Shown here piece by piece: positions 16,680 to 23,701 of a DNA stretch of 64,000 nt. The stretch lies in the NCBI RefSeq assembly GCF_036226765.1, contig NZ_CP109017.1, positions 1,054,001 to 1,118,000 of the forward strand, in the 5' to 3' direction. The first letter of the stretch is position 1, and every line of letters starts with the position of its first letter. A program made the position numbers and the translations under genes. The notes under the pieces were generated by a model. That model saw nothing but the letters and a program-made list of their open reading frames with translations. It was not told the DNA's origin and did no database searches. This stretch comes from Streptomyces sp. NBC_00670. Its GTDB lineage: Bacteria; Actinomycetota; Actinomycetes; Streptomycetales; Streptomycetaceae.

Positions 16680-17126
16680 TCACGCCTCGGGGCGCAGCGC
16701 CTCGATCCGGCGTACGGCGTCCCGCAGGAGCGTGCGGGCCACCGGCTTGCGGACCGGGCGGGACGGTTGCAGCAGCGAGGGCGGCACATCGACGTACGTA
16801 CGGTCGGCGCGGCTGACCCGGATGGTCTCCGCACCGCGCACACCGGAGACGACGTCGACCTCCGCGACGGACGCCCACGGCAGCCACTGCTCACGGCCGA
16901 CGAACCGGACGGCGATCCCCTCGCCGTCCACCACGAGGTACATCCGCGCGCTCACCAGCGCCGTCACCAGTGCCGCCGCGCCCGCCGCGAGCGTCAGCAG
17001 CCGCAGCGCCGCCGAGGGATGCCAGTAGATGTTCACCGCGGCACACGGGCAGGCGAGCAGGATCAGCATCGCGATCTGCCCCGGCGGAACCCGCCACGCC
17101 GCCGGAGTGCTCCCCGCCTCAACCAT
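16680..17126 (-). CDS. Small PH-domain-like membrane protein
   Basis: A 148-residue protein with two hydrophobic helices near the N-terminus (AMLILLACPCAAVNIYW and LLTLAAGAAALVTALVSA), then a soluble beta-rich domain (MYLVVDGEGIAVRFVGREQW onward) resembling bacterial PH-like domains (bPH2/YdbT class). ATG 17126 is preceded by a G-rich ribosome site; longer in-frame starts run into a minisatellite and are rejected. It ends in a basic helix. No catalytic motif is visible. It stands alone between the LacI regulator (same strand) and the minisatellite. Function is unknown; similar actinobacterial proteins are annotated only by fold. Confidence 0.75.
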   Translation of the reverse strand: MVEAGSTPAAWRVPPGQIAMLILLACPCAAVNIYWHPSAALRLLTLAAGAAALVTALVSARMYLVVDGEGIAVRFVGREQWLPWASVAEVDVVSGVRGAETIRVSRADRTYVDVPPSLLQPSRPVRKPVARTLLRDAVRRIEALRPEA

Positions 17127-17499
17127 GTCGGCCCCCGCACACGAGCGTTCGTTGCCGCACACCCTAGCCCCGGGCCGACGGGGGGCGGCACCGTGCGGGC
17201 GGGCACGTGCCGACGGGCCTGTGCGGGCGGCACCGTGCGGGCGGGCACGTGCCGACGGGCCTGTGCGGGCGACACCGTGCGGGCGGGCACGTGCCGACGG
17301 GCCTGTGCGGGCGACACCGTACGTGCGGGCGGGCGGGCGCGAGCGGGCCCCTGCGGGCGGGCGCTCCCACACCTGTTCCCCGTGTCACTCGTTGCGGTAA
17401 CCGGGAGTCACGCGCCCCCGCCGCCGCTCCATGATCGGTGGGTGGCGCCGCGGGCCGGCGTGCGCCCGGACCGGCACCCGATCCCCGGAGGTCAACGGC
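17127..17499. other. 373-base intergenic region with tandem repeat
   Basis: Between the divergent PH-domain gene and the isoprenoid operon. It contains three 42-base tandem repeats (17189-17314) and degenerating GC-rich sequence up to about 17350. From 17400 to 17490 there is ordinary spacer ending in the strong ribosome site GGAGGT (17486-17491). I see no convincing coding sequence and no clear -10/-35 pair. Confidence 0.6.
17189..17314. repeat. 42-bp minisatellite, three near-identical copies
   Basis: Copies begin at 17189, 17231 and 17273, each starting CACCGTGCGGGCGGGCACGT; a fourth start at 17315 breaks off. The units differ by a single base (GGCGGCACC versus GGCGACACC). The length is a multiple of three and all frames stay open, but codon bias gives no sign of translation. 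Each unit contains GCACGTGC, a short palindrome, so the array holds three evenly spaced palindromes upstream of the isoprenoid operon. Confidence 0.9.
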
Positions 17500-17799
17500 A
17501 TGACGCCCACTGCGCGACCGCACCAGCCCCGCGACGAACACCTCGTCCTGCTGGCGGCGGGCCTGGCCGAGCTGGCGGTGAGCACCGCGGGGTCGGTCGC
17601 CGGGAAGGTGTGGGGGCTGCTGCGCCGCAGCGACGGCGCCGACCTCGCGCGGGACGCGGAGCAGGACCTGACGGCACGTGGCCGACTCCTCCTCGACCGG
17701 CTGGCGACCGCGCCCCCCGCCCACCTCGAAGTGCTCGCCCAGCACGTACTCGCCCAGGACGTCCCGGCCCGGCGGCCGGCCCCCGGCGGCGATGCCTGA
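17500..17799 (+). CDS. Small conserved protein leading the polyprenyl synthase operon
   Basis: A 99-residue protein, largely helical by eye, with a hydrophobic Ala/Leu-rich N-terminal half (LVLLAAGLAELAVSTAGSVA) and an amphipathic C-terminal half. I recognise no named domain. GGAGGT lies eight bases before ATG 17500, the best ribosome site in this region. Its stop overlaps the start of the polyprenyl synthase by eight bases (17792-17799), so the two are translationally coupled. That implies a functional link, perhaps a partner subunit or membrane anchor for the prenyl enzymes. This role is inferred only from gene order. Confidence 0.75.
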   Translation: MTPTARPHQPRDEHLVLLAAGLAELAVSTAGSVAGKVWGLLRRSDGADLARDAEQDLTARGRLLLDRLATAPPAHLEVLAQHVLAQDVPARRPAPGGDA

Positions 17800-18844
17800 C
17801 CGTTGGGAGCCGGAGGCGTTCCAGGCACGTGTCGACGGCGTCCTGAGCGCGTTCCTGGCCGAGGAGAGCGCACAGCTGCTGGCCATCGACGAGGCCCTGC
17901 GGCCGGTGGCCGAGCAGTTGCGGCGGGTCGCGGGCCACGGCAAACGGCTGCGGGCGGCGTTCTGCTACTGGGGCTGGCGCGCGGCGGGACAGCCCGACAG
18001 CGACGCGCTGCTGCGGGCGGCCGCCTCGATGGAGCTGGTGCACGCCGCGGCGACCGTCCACGACGACCTCATCGACGACAGCCCGCTGCGGCACGGCCTG
18101 CCGACCGTCCAGGTGGCCCTGCGCTCCGCCGTGTCCGGACGGCCGCGCGCCGGTGCCCTCGCGCGTGACCTGGCCATGCTGGTCGGCGACCATCTGATGG
18201 CGCTGGCGGGACGGCTGTTCGCCGACTGCGGTCTGCCGGCCGCCTACCTCGCGCGGGCCCGGACGCTGTGGGGCGAGCTGGCCCGTGAGCTGATCGCGGG
18301 CGAGTGCCTGGAACTCCTGCACACCGGCGCCCGCCCGGATGCGGACACCTCGCTGAAGGTGATCCGCTACAAGACCGCCAAGTACACGGTCGAGCAGCCG
18401 CTGCTCCTCGGCGGACTGCTCGCCGGGGCCGCGCCGGAGCTGCGTGCCGGGTTCTCCGCCTACGGGCTGCCGCTCGGCGAGGCCTTCCAGCTCCGGGACG
18501 ACCTGCTGGGCCTGTTCGGCGACCCGGCGCGCACCGGCAAGGCTCCCCTGGACGATCTGCGCGGGCAGCGGCCCACCGCCCTGCTGGCCCACGCCTGGCG
18601 GGCCGCGCAGCCCGGTGAACGCGCCGAGCTGGCGGGGATGCTGGGCCGCCGTGACCTGGACGAGGGAGACCTGGCCCGGGTGCGGGAGCTGATGGTGCGG
18701 CTTCAGGCGCCCCGGCGGGTGGAGGAAATGATCGACGCACGGGTCGGGGCGGCCACCGCCGTCGTGGACGGGCTCACCGTGCCCGCCCCCGCCCGGCGGG
18801 CCCTGCACGCCCTCGCCCACTCGGCCACCGACCGCCGCCACTGA
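17792..18844 (+). CDS. Polyprenyl diphosphate synthase (trans-prenyltransferase, C20 or longer)
   Basis: A 350-residue all-helical prenyltransferase that condenses isopentenyl diphosphate onto allylic diphosphates. The first aspartate-rich motif is HDDLIDD (Asp91, Asp92, Asp95); the second is QLRDDLLGLFGD (Asp236, Asp237, Asp244). GKRLRAAF supplies the diphosphate-binding Lys/Arg, and KTAKYTVEQPL matches the conserved KTA region. Alanines occupy the positions four and five before the first motif (Ala86-Ala87), where bulky residues would stop at C15; a C20 or longer product is therefore likely. The start overlaps the upstream small gene. The next gene, 58 bases on, encodes a DUF2236 oxygenase. 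Product length cannot be fixed from sequence alone. Confidence 0.93.
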   Translation: MPDRWEPEAFQARVDGVLSAFLAEESAQLLAIDEALRPVAEQLRRVAGHGKRLRAAFCYWGWRAAGQPDSDALLRAAASMELVHAAATVHDDLIDDSPLRHGLPTVQVALRSAVSGRPRAGALARDLAMLVGDHLMALAGRLFADCGLPAAYLARARTLWGELARELIAGECLELLHTGARPDADTSLKVIRYKTAKYTVEQPLLLGGLLAGAAPELRAGFSAYGLPLGEAFQLRDDLLGLFGDPARTGKAPLDDLRGQRPTALLAHAWRAAQPGERAELAGMLGRRDLDEGDLARVRELMVRLQAPRRVEEMIDARVGAATAVVDGLTVPAPARRALHALAHSATDRRH

Positions 18845-18902
18845 ACGCATCCCCGTCCCCCGCCCGGCGGACGGGACCCGCAGCCGAGGAAGGACCGCTG
18901 TC

Positions 18903-20063
18903 ATGCCCTACACCCAGTCGTCGCTGGACGCCCTGCGCGAGTCCGGCGACAAGCTCGCCGACTCCGTCGTGGCCACCCTGTTCGCGCGCGGGGAGGTGGG
19001 GAAGTTCAACACCCTCATGCGGTACGTCTCCACCGTCGGCGCTCCGCTGCCGGACGGGCTGCCCGAGGTGGCCCGCGAGTATCTGCGGGCCACCTCGGCG
19101 CCGCCGTCCTGGGTGGACTGGACGGAGATGGAGAGGGCGCGGCTGTTCTTCACCGACAACAACGTGCACATCTCCACCGCGCTGTCCTTCGCCTCCATGC
19201 CCGCCTGCTACGTCGTCCCGCACGTGGCGAGGCTCCTGTCCGCCACGCACGGGCTGAACTACCCGTCGAAGCGGATGGCGGAGACCGGGCAGTTCACCGT
19301 GTACCTGATGCAGCCGGACGCCTTCGAGGCGGGCAGCCGCTTCCTGCCCGCCGCGCAGAAGGTGCGCCTGCTGCACGCCGCCATCCGCCACCACCTCACA
19401 CGCGAGAACCACTGGGACACCGCGGCGCACGGTGTGCCGATCTGTCAGGAGGACATGATCGGCGGGCAGATGTTCTTCTCCATGCTCGTCCTGGACTGTC
19501 TGCACCGGCTGGGCATCCACATGTCCGCCGAGGGCGCGGAGGCCTACTTCTACGCCTGGCGCGTGGTCGGCGCCCTCCTCGGGGTCGACCAGGACGCGGT
19601 GCCCAAAAACGTGTCGGAGGGGCGGGAGTTCCTCGACCTGTACATGGTCCGGCACATGGGCCCGTCGGCGGAGGGTGCCCATCTGACCCGGCAGTTGATC
19701 GACCTGTACGAGGAGGTCGTGCCGGGCACGCTGTTCGACCCGGTCGTCTCCGCCCTGATCCGGTACCTGATCGGTGACACCTGCGCCGACTGGCTCCAGG
19801 TGCCCCGCACCTCCTGGGACCGGCTGGTCAAGGCGGCCCCCGCGCTGCTCGGCGTGCTGGAGGGCATCGAGGACCGCTCGCCGCTGGGCGCCTGGGCCCT
19901 GGACCGGCTCGGCCACCTCACCACCCTGTTCGAGCTGTCCTCCCTGACCCGCGGCCGGGTCATGCACTACGCCATTCCCGAACAGCTCAGGAAGGACTTC
20001 GGCGTCCCCGGCGGCGTCCCCCGCACCCAGCGCTGGACACCGCCGGCGCCCACGGTCGCCTAA
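18903..20063 (+). CDS. DUF2236 haem oxygenase, Lcp/MpaB-type
   Basis: A 386-residue DUF2236 protein, the family of the rubber-cleaving latex-clearing protein and the MpaB' enzyme that cuts a farnesyl side chain. Arg124, Thr128 and His158 in KRMAETGQF and VRLLHAAIRHHL have the same spacing (0, +4, +34) as Arg164, Thr168 and axial haem ligand His198 of Streptomyces K30 Lcp as I remember them. The Lcp catalytic Glu148 and Lys167 positions appear to be Val and Glu here, so it may not be a true rubber oxygenase. There is no Tat or Sec signal peptide, so it is probably intracellular. GAGGAAGGA precedes ATG 18903. Location behind a polyprenyl synthase suggests the substrate is that enzyme's product. 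Its stop overlaps the convergent MarR gene by three bases. Confidence 0.85.
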   Translation: MPYTQSSLDALRESGDKLADSVVATLFARGEVGKFNTLMRYVSTVGAPLPDGLPEVAREYLRATSAPPSWVDWTEMERARLFFTDNNVHISTALSFASMPACYVVPHVARLLSATHGLNYPSKRMAETGQFTVYLMQPDAFEAGSRFLPAAQKVRLLHAAIRHHLTRENHWDTAAHGVPICQEDMIGGQMFFSMLVLDCLHRLGIHMSAEGAEAYFYAWRVVGALLGVDQDAVPKNVSEGREFLDLYMVRHMGPSAEGAHLTRQLIDLYEEVVPGTLFDPVVSALIRYLIGDTCADWLQVPRTSWDRLVKAAPALLGVLEGIEDRSPLGAWALDRLGHLTTLFELSSLTRGRVMHYAIPEQLRKDFGVPGGVPRTQRWTPPAPTVA

Positions 20064-20575
20064 ATCTCCGCGTCGTCCTCCTCGGGCCGCGCCAGCCGGG
20101 CCGTCACGTCGTCGGCGAAGCGGGCGAGGAGGCGCAGGAGGTCGTCGCGGTCCTGGGCGGGCCAGTCGGCGAGGACCCCGGCGAACCAGCCGAGCAGGGA
20201 GGCCACATAGCGGTTGGCGACCTCCTCCCCCGCCCCGGTCGGTTCGATGAGGCTCGCGCGGCGGTCGTGGGGGTCGGCGATGCGCCGCACCAGGTGACGC
20301 TTCTCCAGCAGCTGTACCTGACGGGTGACGTGCGGGCCCACGACCTGCATACGGTCGGCGATCTCCCCGATGCGCAGCGGCTCGCCGGCCGCGCGCAGGG
20401 AGACGAGCACGCCCACGGCGGGGCGGTCGAGGGACGGACCGGCCGCCGCCGCGGCGCGTTCGACGAGCCGGCCCTTGCTGAACGCGGCGCTGAGCCGGGT
20501 GAGTCGGGGCAGTACGGCGAGCAGGTCGTCGTGCGACACCGCAGGCGCGGGCTCCCCGGGGGACTCGGGGGTCAT
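20060..20575 (-). CDS. MarR-family transcriptional regulator
   Basis: A 171-residue winged-helix regulator. The DNA-binding region reads EPLRIGEIADRMQVVGPHVTRQVQLLEKRHLV, split as helix-turn-helix plus wing with the conserved DPHDRRASLIEPT loop. ATG 20575 has GGAGG just upstream. It is divergent from a flavin monooxygenase gene, and the shared spacer carries two ATACCT/AGGTA inverted repeats, a textbook MarR arrangement. It probably represses itself and the monooxygenase until a small aromatic or antibiotic-like ligand binds. Control of the convergent isoprenoid operon is possible but not indicated by sites. Confidence 0.9.
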   Translation of the reverse strand: MTPESPGEPAPAVSHDDLLAVLPRLTRLSAAFSKGRLVERAAAAAGPSLDRPAVGVLVSLRAAGEPLRIGEIADRMQVVGPHVTRQVQLLEKRHLVRRIADPHDRRASLIEPTGAGEEVANRYVASLLGWFAGVLADWPAQDRDDLLRLLARFADDVTARLARPEEDDAEI

Positions 20576-20586
20576 GGCACCTCCAT

Positions 20587-20614
20587 TTGCATACCTGAGT
20601 TAGGTATCTATAGT
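20587..20614 (+). promoter_or_regulatory. Predicted promoter for the flavin monooxygenase
   Basis: TTGCAT (20587-20592) and TATAGT (20609-20614) are 16 bases apart. The whole spacer is occupied by the first MarR-type inverted repeat, so a bound repressor would block polymerase. The resulting leader would be about 145 nucleotides. Confidence 0.5.
20591..20607. promoter_or_regulatory. MarR operator candidate, site 1
   Basis: ATACCT-GAGTT-AGGTAT is a perfect 6+5+6 inverted repeat located between the -35 and -10 boxes predicted for the monooxygenase and 16 bases upstream of the MarR start codon. Confidence 0.7.
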
Positions 20615-20663
20615 GTGGGGAGCGGCAGCGCGGCACCGAGGGTGCCGTACGCCTCTATAAAGG

Positions 20664-20676
20664 ATACCTAAGGTAC
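20664..20676. promoter_or_regulatory. MarR operator candidate, site 2
   Basis: ATACCT-A-AGGTAC repeats the half-sites of site 1 with a 1-base spacer. It lies 73 bases downstream of site 1 within the monooxygenase leader, next to TATAAA (20656-20661). The shared ATACCT/AGGTA arms in two places strengthen the operator call; the different spacing is unusual. Confidence 0.55.
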
Positions 20677-20764
20677 GCATCTTGGCGCCTCCGTGGTCTG
20701 CCGCGTGGTCTGCCGCGTGCCGTTCTCCAGGCCGGGCACGCCCCGGCGGAAAGGTGCCACCCCC

Positions 20765-21985
20765 ATGACGCACACCAATCCCACGCCCGCCGCCCGACGG
20801 GTCCTGATCTCCGGGGCGAGCATCGCCGGCCCCACGCTCGCGTACTGGCTCGACCGGTACGGCTTCGAGGTGACCGTCGTCGAGAAGGCCGCCGCCGTGC
20901 GCGGGGGCGGGTACCCGATCGACATACGCGGCACGGCCCGGGCGGTCGTGGACCGTATGGGCCTGCTGTCGCGGCTGAGCGAGGCGCACGTCGACACCCG
21001 GCGGATCACCTTCGTCGACGCGGCCGGCGACACGGTCGGCTCGCTCCAGCCCGAACAGATGACCGGCGGGGAGGCCGGCCTCGACCTCGAGGTACGGCGC
21101 GGCGATCTGGCCGACGCCCTCTACACGCCGCTGCGGGACCGCGTCGAGTTCCTCTTCAACGACTCGATCGCCACGCTGGACGACGACGGGGACGCCGTGC
21201 ACGTCGTCTTCGCCAGCGGCACGTCCCGCACGTTCGACCTGGTGATCGGCGCGGACGGGCTGCACTCGAACACGCGCCGGCTGGTCTTCGGGCCCGAGGA
21301 GCCCTTCCACCGCTACCTCGGGCACGTCTTCGCGGGCTTCACCCTGCCCAACGAGTTCGGCCTGTCGCACGAGGCCGCCGTCTGGAACGAACCGGGACGG
21401 GCCGCCGTCGTCTACTCCTACGAGCCCACCGACCCCGTGCACGGCTTCCTCACCTTCCTCCGCGACACCCCGCCCTTCGAGGCGTTCCGCAATCCGCGCG
21501 CCCAGCGCGACCTGGTCACGTCGTGCTTCCCGGAGCAGGCGTGGCACGTGCCGCGTCTGGTGAAGGCGATGCAGGAGGCCGACGACCTCTTCTTCGACAT
21601 CGTGAGCCAGATCCACATGCCCACCTGGTCCCACGGCCGGGTCGCCCTGGCGGGCGACGCGGCGCACGCCACGTCGTTCATCTCCGGCCAGGGCTCGAGC
21701 GTCGCACTCGTCGGCGCGTACGTCCTGGCCGGCGAACTGGCCACGCACGCGCACCACACCGAGGCCTTCGCGGCCTACGAACGCCGGCTGCGCCCCTTCG
21801 CCGAACGCAACCAGGCCCTGGCCACCGGCGGCGGCACGGTCATCACCCCGACGACACGGGAGGCCCTGGACGCCCGCAACGCCCTGATCCGCGACCCCCA
21901 GGCAGCCCGGGCCGCCCAGCGCGCGACGGACCGACGGGAGACGCATTCGGCGCTGGTGCTGCCGGATTACGCAGACGCGGAGTGA
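20765..21985 (+). CDS. FAD-dependent aromatic-type monooxygenase
   Basis: A 406-residue class A flavoprotein monooxygenase. The FAD dinucleotide fold opens at residue 12 (RVLISGASIAGPTLAYWLDR), followed by the DG motif (VIGADGLHSNTRR) and the GD motif (RVALAGDAAHATSFISGQG). ATG 20765 is preceded by GGAAAGG. Relatives hydroxylate aromatic polyketides, tetracyclines or rifamycins. The divergent MarR gene and operator repeats point to induction by a small toxic or aromatic compound, so a detoxification role is more likely than biosynthesis. The substrate cannot be read from sequence. Confidence 0.9.
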   Translation: MTHTNPTPAARRVLISGASIAGPTLAYWLDRYGFEVTVVEKAAAVRGGGYPIDIRGTARAVVDRMGLLSRLSEAHVDTRRITFVDAAGDTVGSLQPEQMTGGEAGLDLEVRRGDLADALYTPLRDRVEFLFNDSIATLDDDGDAVHVVFASGTSRTFDLVIGADGLHSNTRRLVFGPEEPFHRYLGHVFAGFTLPNEFGLSHEAAVWNEPGRAAVVYSYEPTDPVHGFLTFLRDTPPFEAFRNPRAQRDLVTSCFPEQAWHVPRLVKAMQEADDLFFDIVSQIHMPTWSHGRVALAGDAAHATSFISGQGSSVALVGAYVLAGELATHAHHTEAFAAYERRLRPFAERNQALATGGGTVITPTTREALDARNALIRDPQAARAAQRATDRRETHSALVLPDYADAE

Positions 21986-22022
21986 GGCGACGCCTCACTC
22001 GGGCGGCCGGTGGTCACTCGGG

Positions 22023-22053
22023 TTGACCCTCGACCTTGTCGAGGGCGCAGGGT
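22023..22053 (+). promoter_or_regulatory. Canonical MerR-type promoter with 19-bp spacer
   Basis: TTGACC (-35, 22023-22028) and CAGGGT (-10, 22048-22053) are separated by 19 bases, and the palindrome CCCTCGAC-CTT-GTCGAGGG (22027-22045) sits between them. Overlong spacers with a central dyad are diagnostic of MerR regulation. The expected transcription start falls on or next to GTG 22061, suggesting a leaderless autoregulated mRNA. Confidence 0.8.
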
Positions 22054-22060
22054 TCCGGGT

Positions 22061-23161
22061 GTGGAGAGCGAGATGCGCAGCATTGGGGAGATGGCCCGGG
22101 AGAGCGGGCTGAGTGTGAGCGCCCTGCGGTTCTACGACCGTGCCGGTGTGCTGGTCCCCACCTGGGTGGACCCGGTCAGCGGCTACCGCTGGTACGACCC
22201 CGGGCAGTTGGACGAGGCCCGGCTGCTGGCCCGGTTGCGCCGGGCCGGCATGCCGCTGGCGGACATCCGGCTGGTGCTGGCCGGCTGGTCGAGCGCGGAC
22301 GCGGACCTGGTGCGCGGGCTCCTCCAGGCGCATCTGCGCCGTCTCGAACGGGGGCTGTCCGAGGCCCGCGGCGAGTTCTCCACGCTCCACGCACTGCTCG
22401 ATCAAAGGGAGAACCCCATGACCTCGCCCCGTACCACCGCCGCCGCCACCCACCTGACCGTTCCCGCGCCCGAACTGGCCGCCGCGCTGGACGCCGTCCG
22501 CTTCGCGGTCGGTGCCGACCCCGAGCTGCCGATGCTCGGCGGCGTCCTCTTCGACGTGGAGGACGACAGGCTCCAGGTCGTGGCCACCGACCGCTACCGG
22601 CTGGCCGTCGCGCGGGCACACGCCACGGGGCACACCGCGGACCGCGTGCAGGTCGTCGTGCCCGTCCCCCTCGTCGACGCGATGCGGGCGCTGCTGAGCG
22701 GCGAGGGCCCGGTGCGGCTCGCCGTGGACGGTGACCGCGTGACGCTGGAGGCCGGAGACCGCCAGGCGGCCGGCCAGTGCCTCGACCACGACTTCCCCGA
22801 CTACCGCCGCCTCGTCCACCTGCCGGCCGGGCGCCGCGCCCTCGTCGAGGTGCCGGCCTTCCGGGAGGCCCTGGAGACCGGCCCCGTCCGCGCGGGCGAG
22901 GTGCGCGAGCAGGACGGCCTGGCGTACGACCTCAGTGTGCTCAAGGTGGCGGACGACGGCACGGTGACCCTCTGCGAGGACGGCGACGACGACCAGGGCA
23001 CCCTCGCCGTCAACCGCGCGTTTCTGCTGGACGCGCTCACCGCCGGTGCCCGGGACCGGCTGCTCCTGGAGGTCGGCTCTCCGACCGCTCCCCTGGCGAT
23101 CCGCCGACCCGACGACGAGCACACCTTCTCGCTCCTGATGCCGGTCCGGCTGGAGGACTAG
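22061..23161 (+). CDS. MerR-family regulator fused to a DnaN (sliding-clamp)-like domain
   Basis: A 366-residue fusion. Residues about 5-72 are a MerR HTH (MRSIGEMARESGLSVSALRF, then DPVSGYRWYDPGQLDEARLL), followed by the dimerisation coil to about residue 112. From about residue 128 to the end it resembles two domains of the bacterial beta clamp, with the clamp signature VATDRYRLAVAR (Asp177) and a C-terminal FSLLMPVRLED. GTG 22061 lies at the expected transcription start of the MerR promoter; ATG 22073, with GGAGAG before it, is the alternative. AAAGGGAG followed by ATG at 22418 (Met120) could also start the clamp part alone. MerR proteins normally sense ligands with the C-terminal domain, so this clamp fold may be a sensor rather than a replication factor. 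Confidence 0.85.
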   Translation: MESEMRSIGEMARESGLSVSALRFYDRAGVLVPTWVDPVSGYRWYDPGQLDEARLLARLRRAGMPLADIRLVLAGWSSADADLVRGLLQAHLRRLERGLSEARGEFSTLHALLDQRENPMTSPRTTAAATHLTVPAPELAAALDAVRFAVGADPELPMLGGVLFDVEDDRLQVVATDRYRLAVARAHATGHTADRVQVVVPVPLVDAMRALLSGEGPVRLAVDGDRVTLEAGDRQAAGQCLDHDFPDYRRLVHLPAGRRALVEVPAFREALETGPVRAGEVREQDGLAYDLSVLKVADDGTVTLCEDGDDDQGTLAVNRAFLLDALTAGARDRLLLEVGSPTAPLAIRRPDDEHTFSLLMPVRLED

Positions 23162-23180
23162 GCTCGCCCACCCCCTGCGC

Positions 23181-23687
23181 ATGCGGCTCCTCGACGCGCT
23201 GCGCTTCGAAGGTCCTGCCACCGCCTCCCGACTCGCCCAGAAACTGGGCGGGTCGAGCGGCGCCACCAGCTACCACCTGCGGCAGCTCGCCGCTCACGGC
23301 TTCATCGAGGAAGCCCCCGAGCGGGGCAAGGGGCGGGAGCGGTGGTGGCAGGCGGTCCACAAGGGCCTGCACTTCGACGACGCCCTCCTCACGGACACCA
23401 ACCCCGACGTGCGCGGCGCCGCCGACATGTACCTCCACGAGGTGGCCACCACCCAGACCCGCGACCTGTCCACCTGGCTGGGCAACCGCCAGACGTGGCC
23501 GGAGGAGTGGAGCCGCACGTGGGACATGAGCAGCGCGACGCTGCGGCTGACACCCGAACTCACCCGCGAACTCGTCGAGAAGATGCACACGCTCATCGAC
23601 ACCTACCGCGACCGGGCCACCGACGAGGACGTCGCCGCCGCACAGGTACGCATCCACACCCACGCGTTCCCCCTCACCACGGAATGA
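23181..23687 (+). CDS. ArsR-like winged-helix regulator, apparently N-terminally clipped
   Basis: About 168 residues. The winged-helix core is clear (ATASRLAQKLGGSSGATSYH, then LRQLAAHGFIEEA and KGRERWW). The usual LAHPLRMRLLDAL start of this family is encoded across the ATG: codons for LAHPLR occupy 23163-23180 in the same frame but have no start codon above them before a stop at 23136. ATG 23181 lacks a ribosome site and follows the MerR-fusion stop by 19 bases. The gene may therefore be read by coupling from the fusion gene, or be a deletion product that has lost its first 15-20 residues. The C-terminal half is helical and of unknown role. Confidence 0.7.
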   Translation: MRLLDALRFEGPATASRLAQKLGGSSGATSYHLRQLAAHGFIEEAPERGKGRERWWQAVHKGLHFDDALLTDTNPDVRGAADMYLHEVATTQTRDLSTWLGNRQTWPEEWSRTWDMSSATLRLTPELTRELVEKMHTLIDTYRDRATDEDVAAAQVRIHTHAFPLTTE

Positions 23688-23701
23688 GAGGCCACGACCC
23701 G

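Noticed and set aside
17189..17314. Tandem repeat considered as a CRISPR array
   Set aside because: Copies are contiguous 42-bp units with no unique spacers and no cas genes nearby; it is a minisatellite.
17063..17846. Repeat-encoded proteins (several frames open through the 42-bp array)
   Set aside because: The unit length is a multiple of three, so all frames stay open; no ribosome site, no codon bias, and the longer frames collide with the PH-domain or prenyl operon genes.
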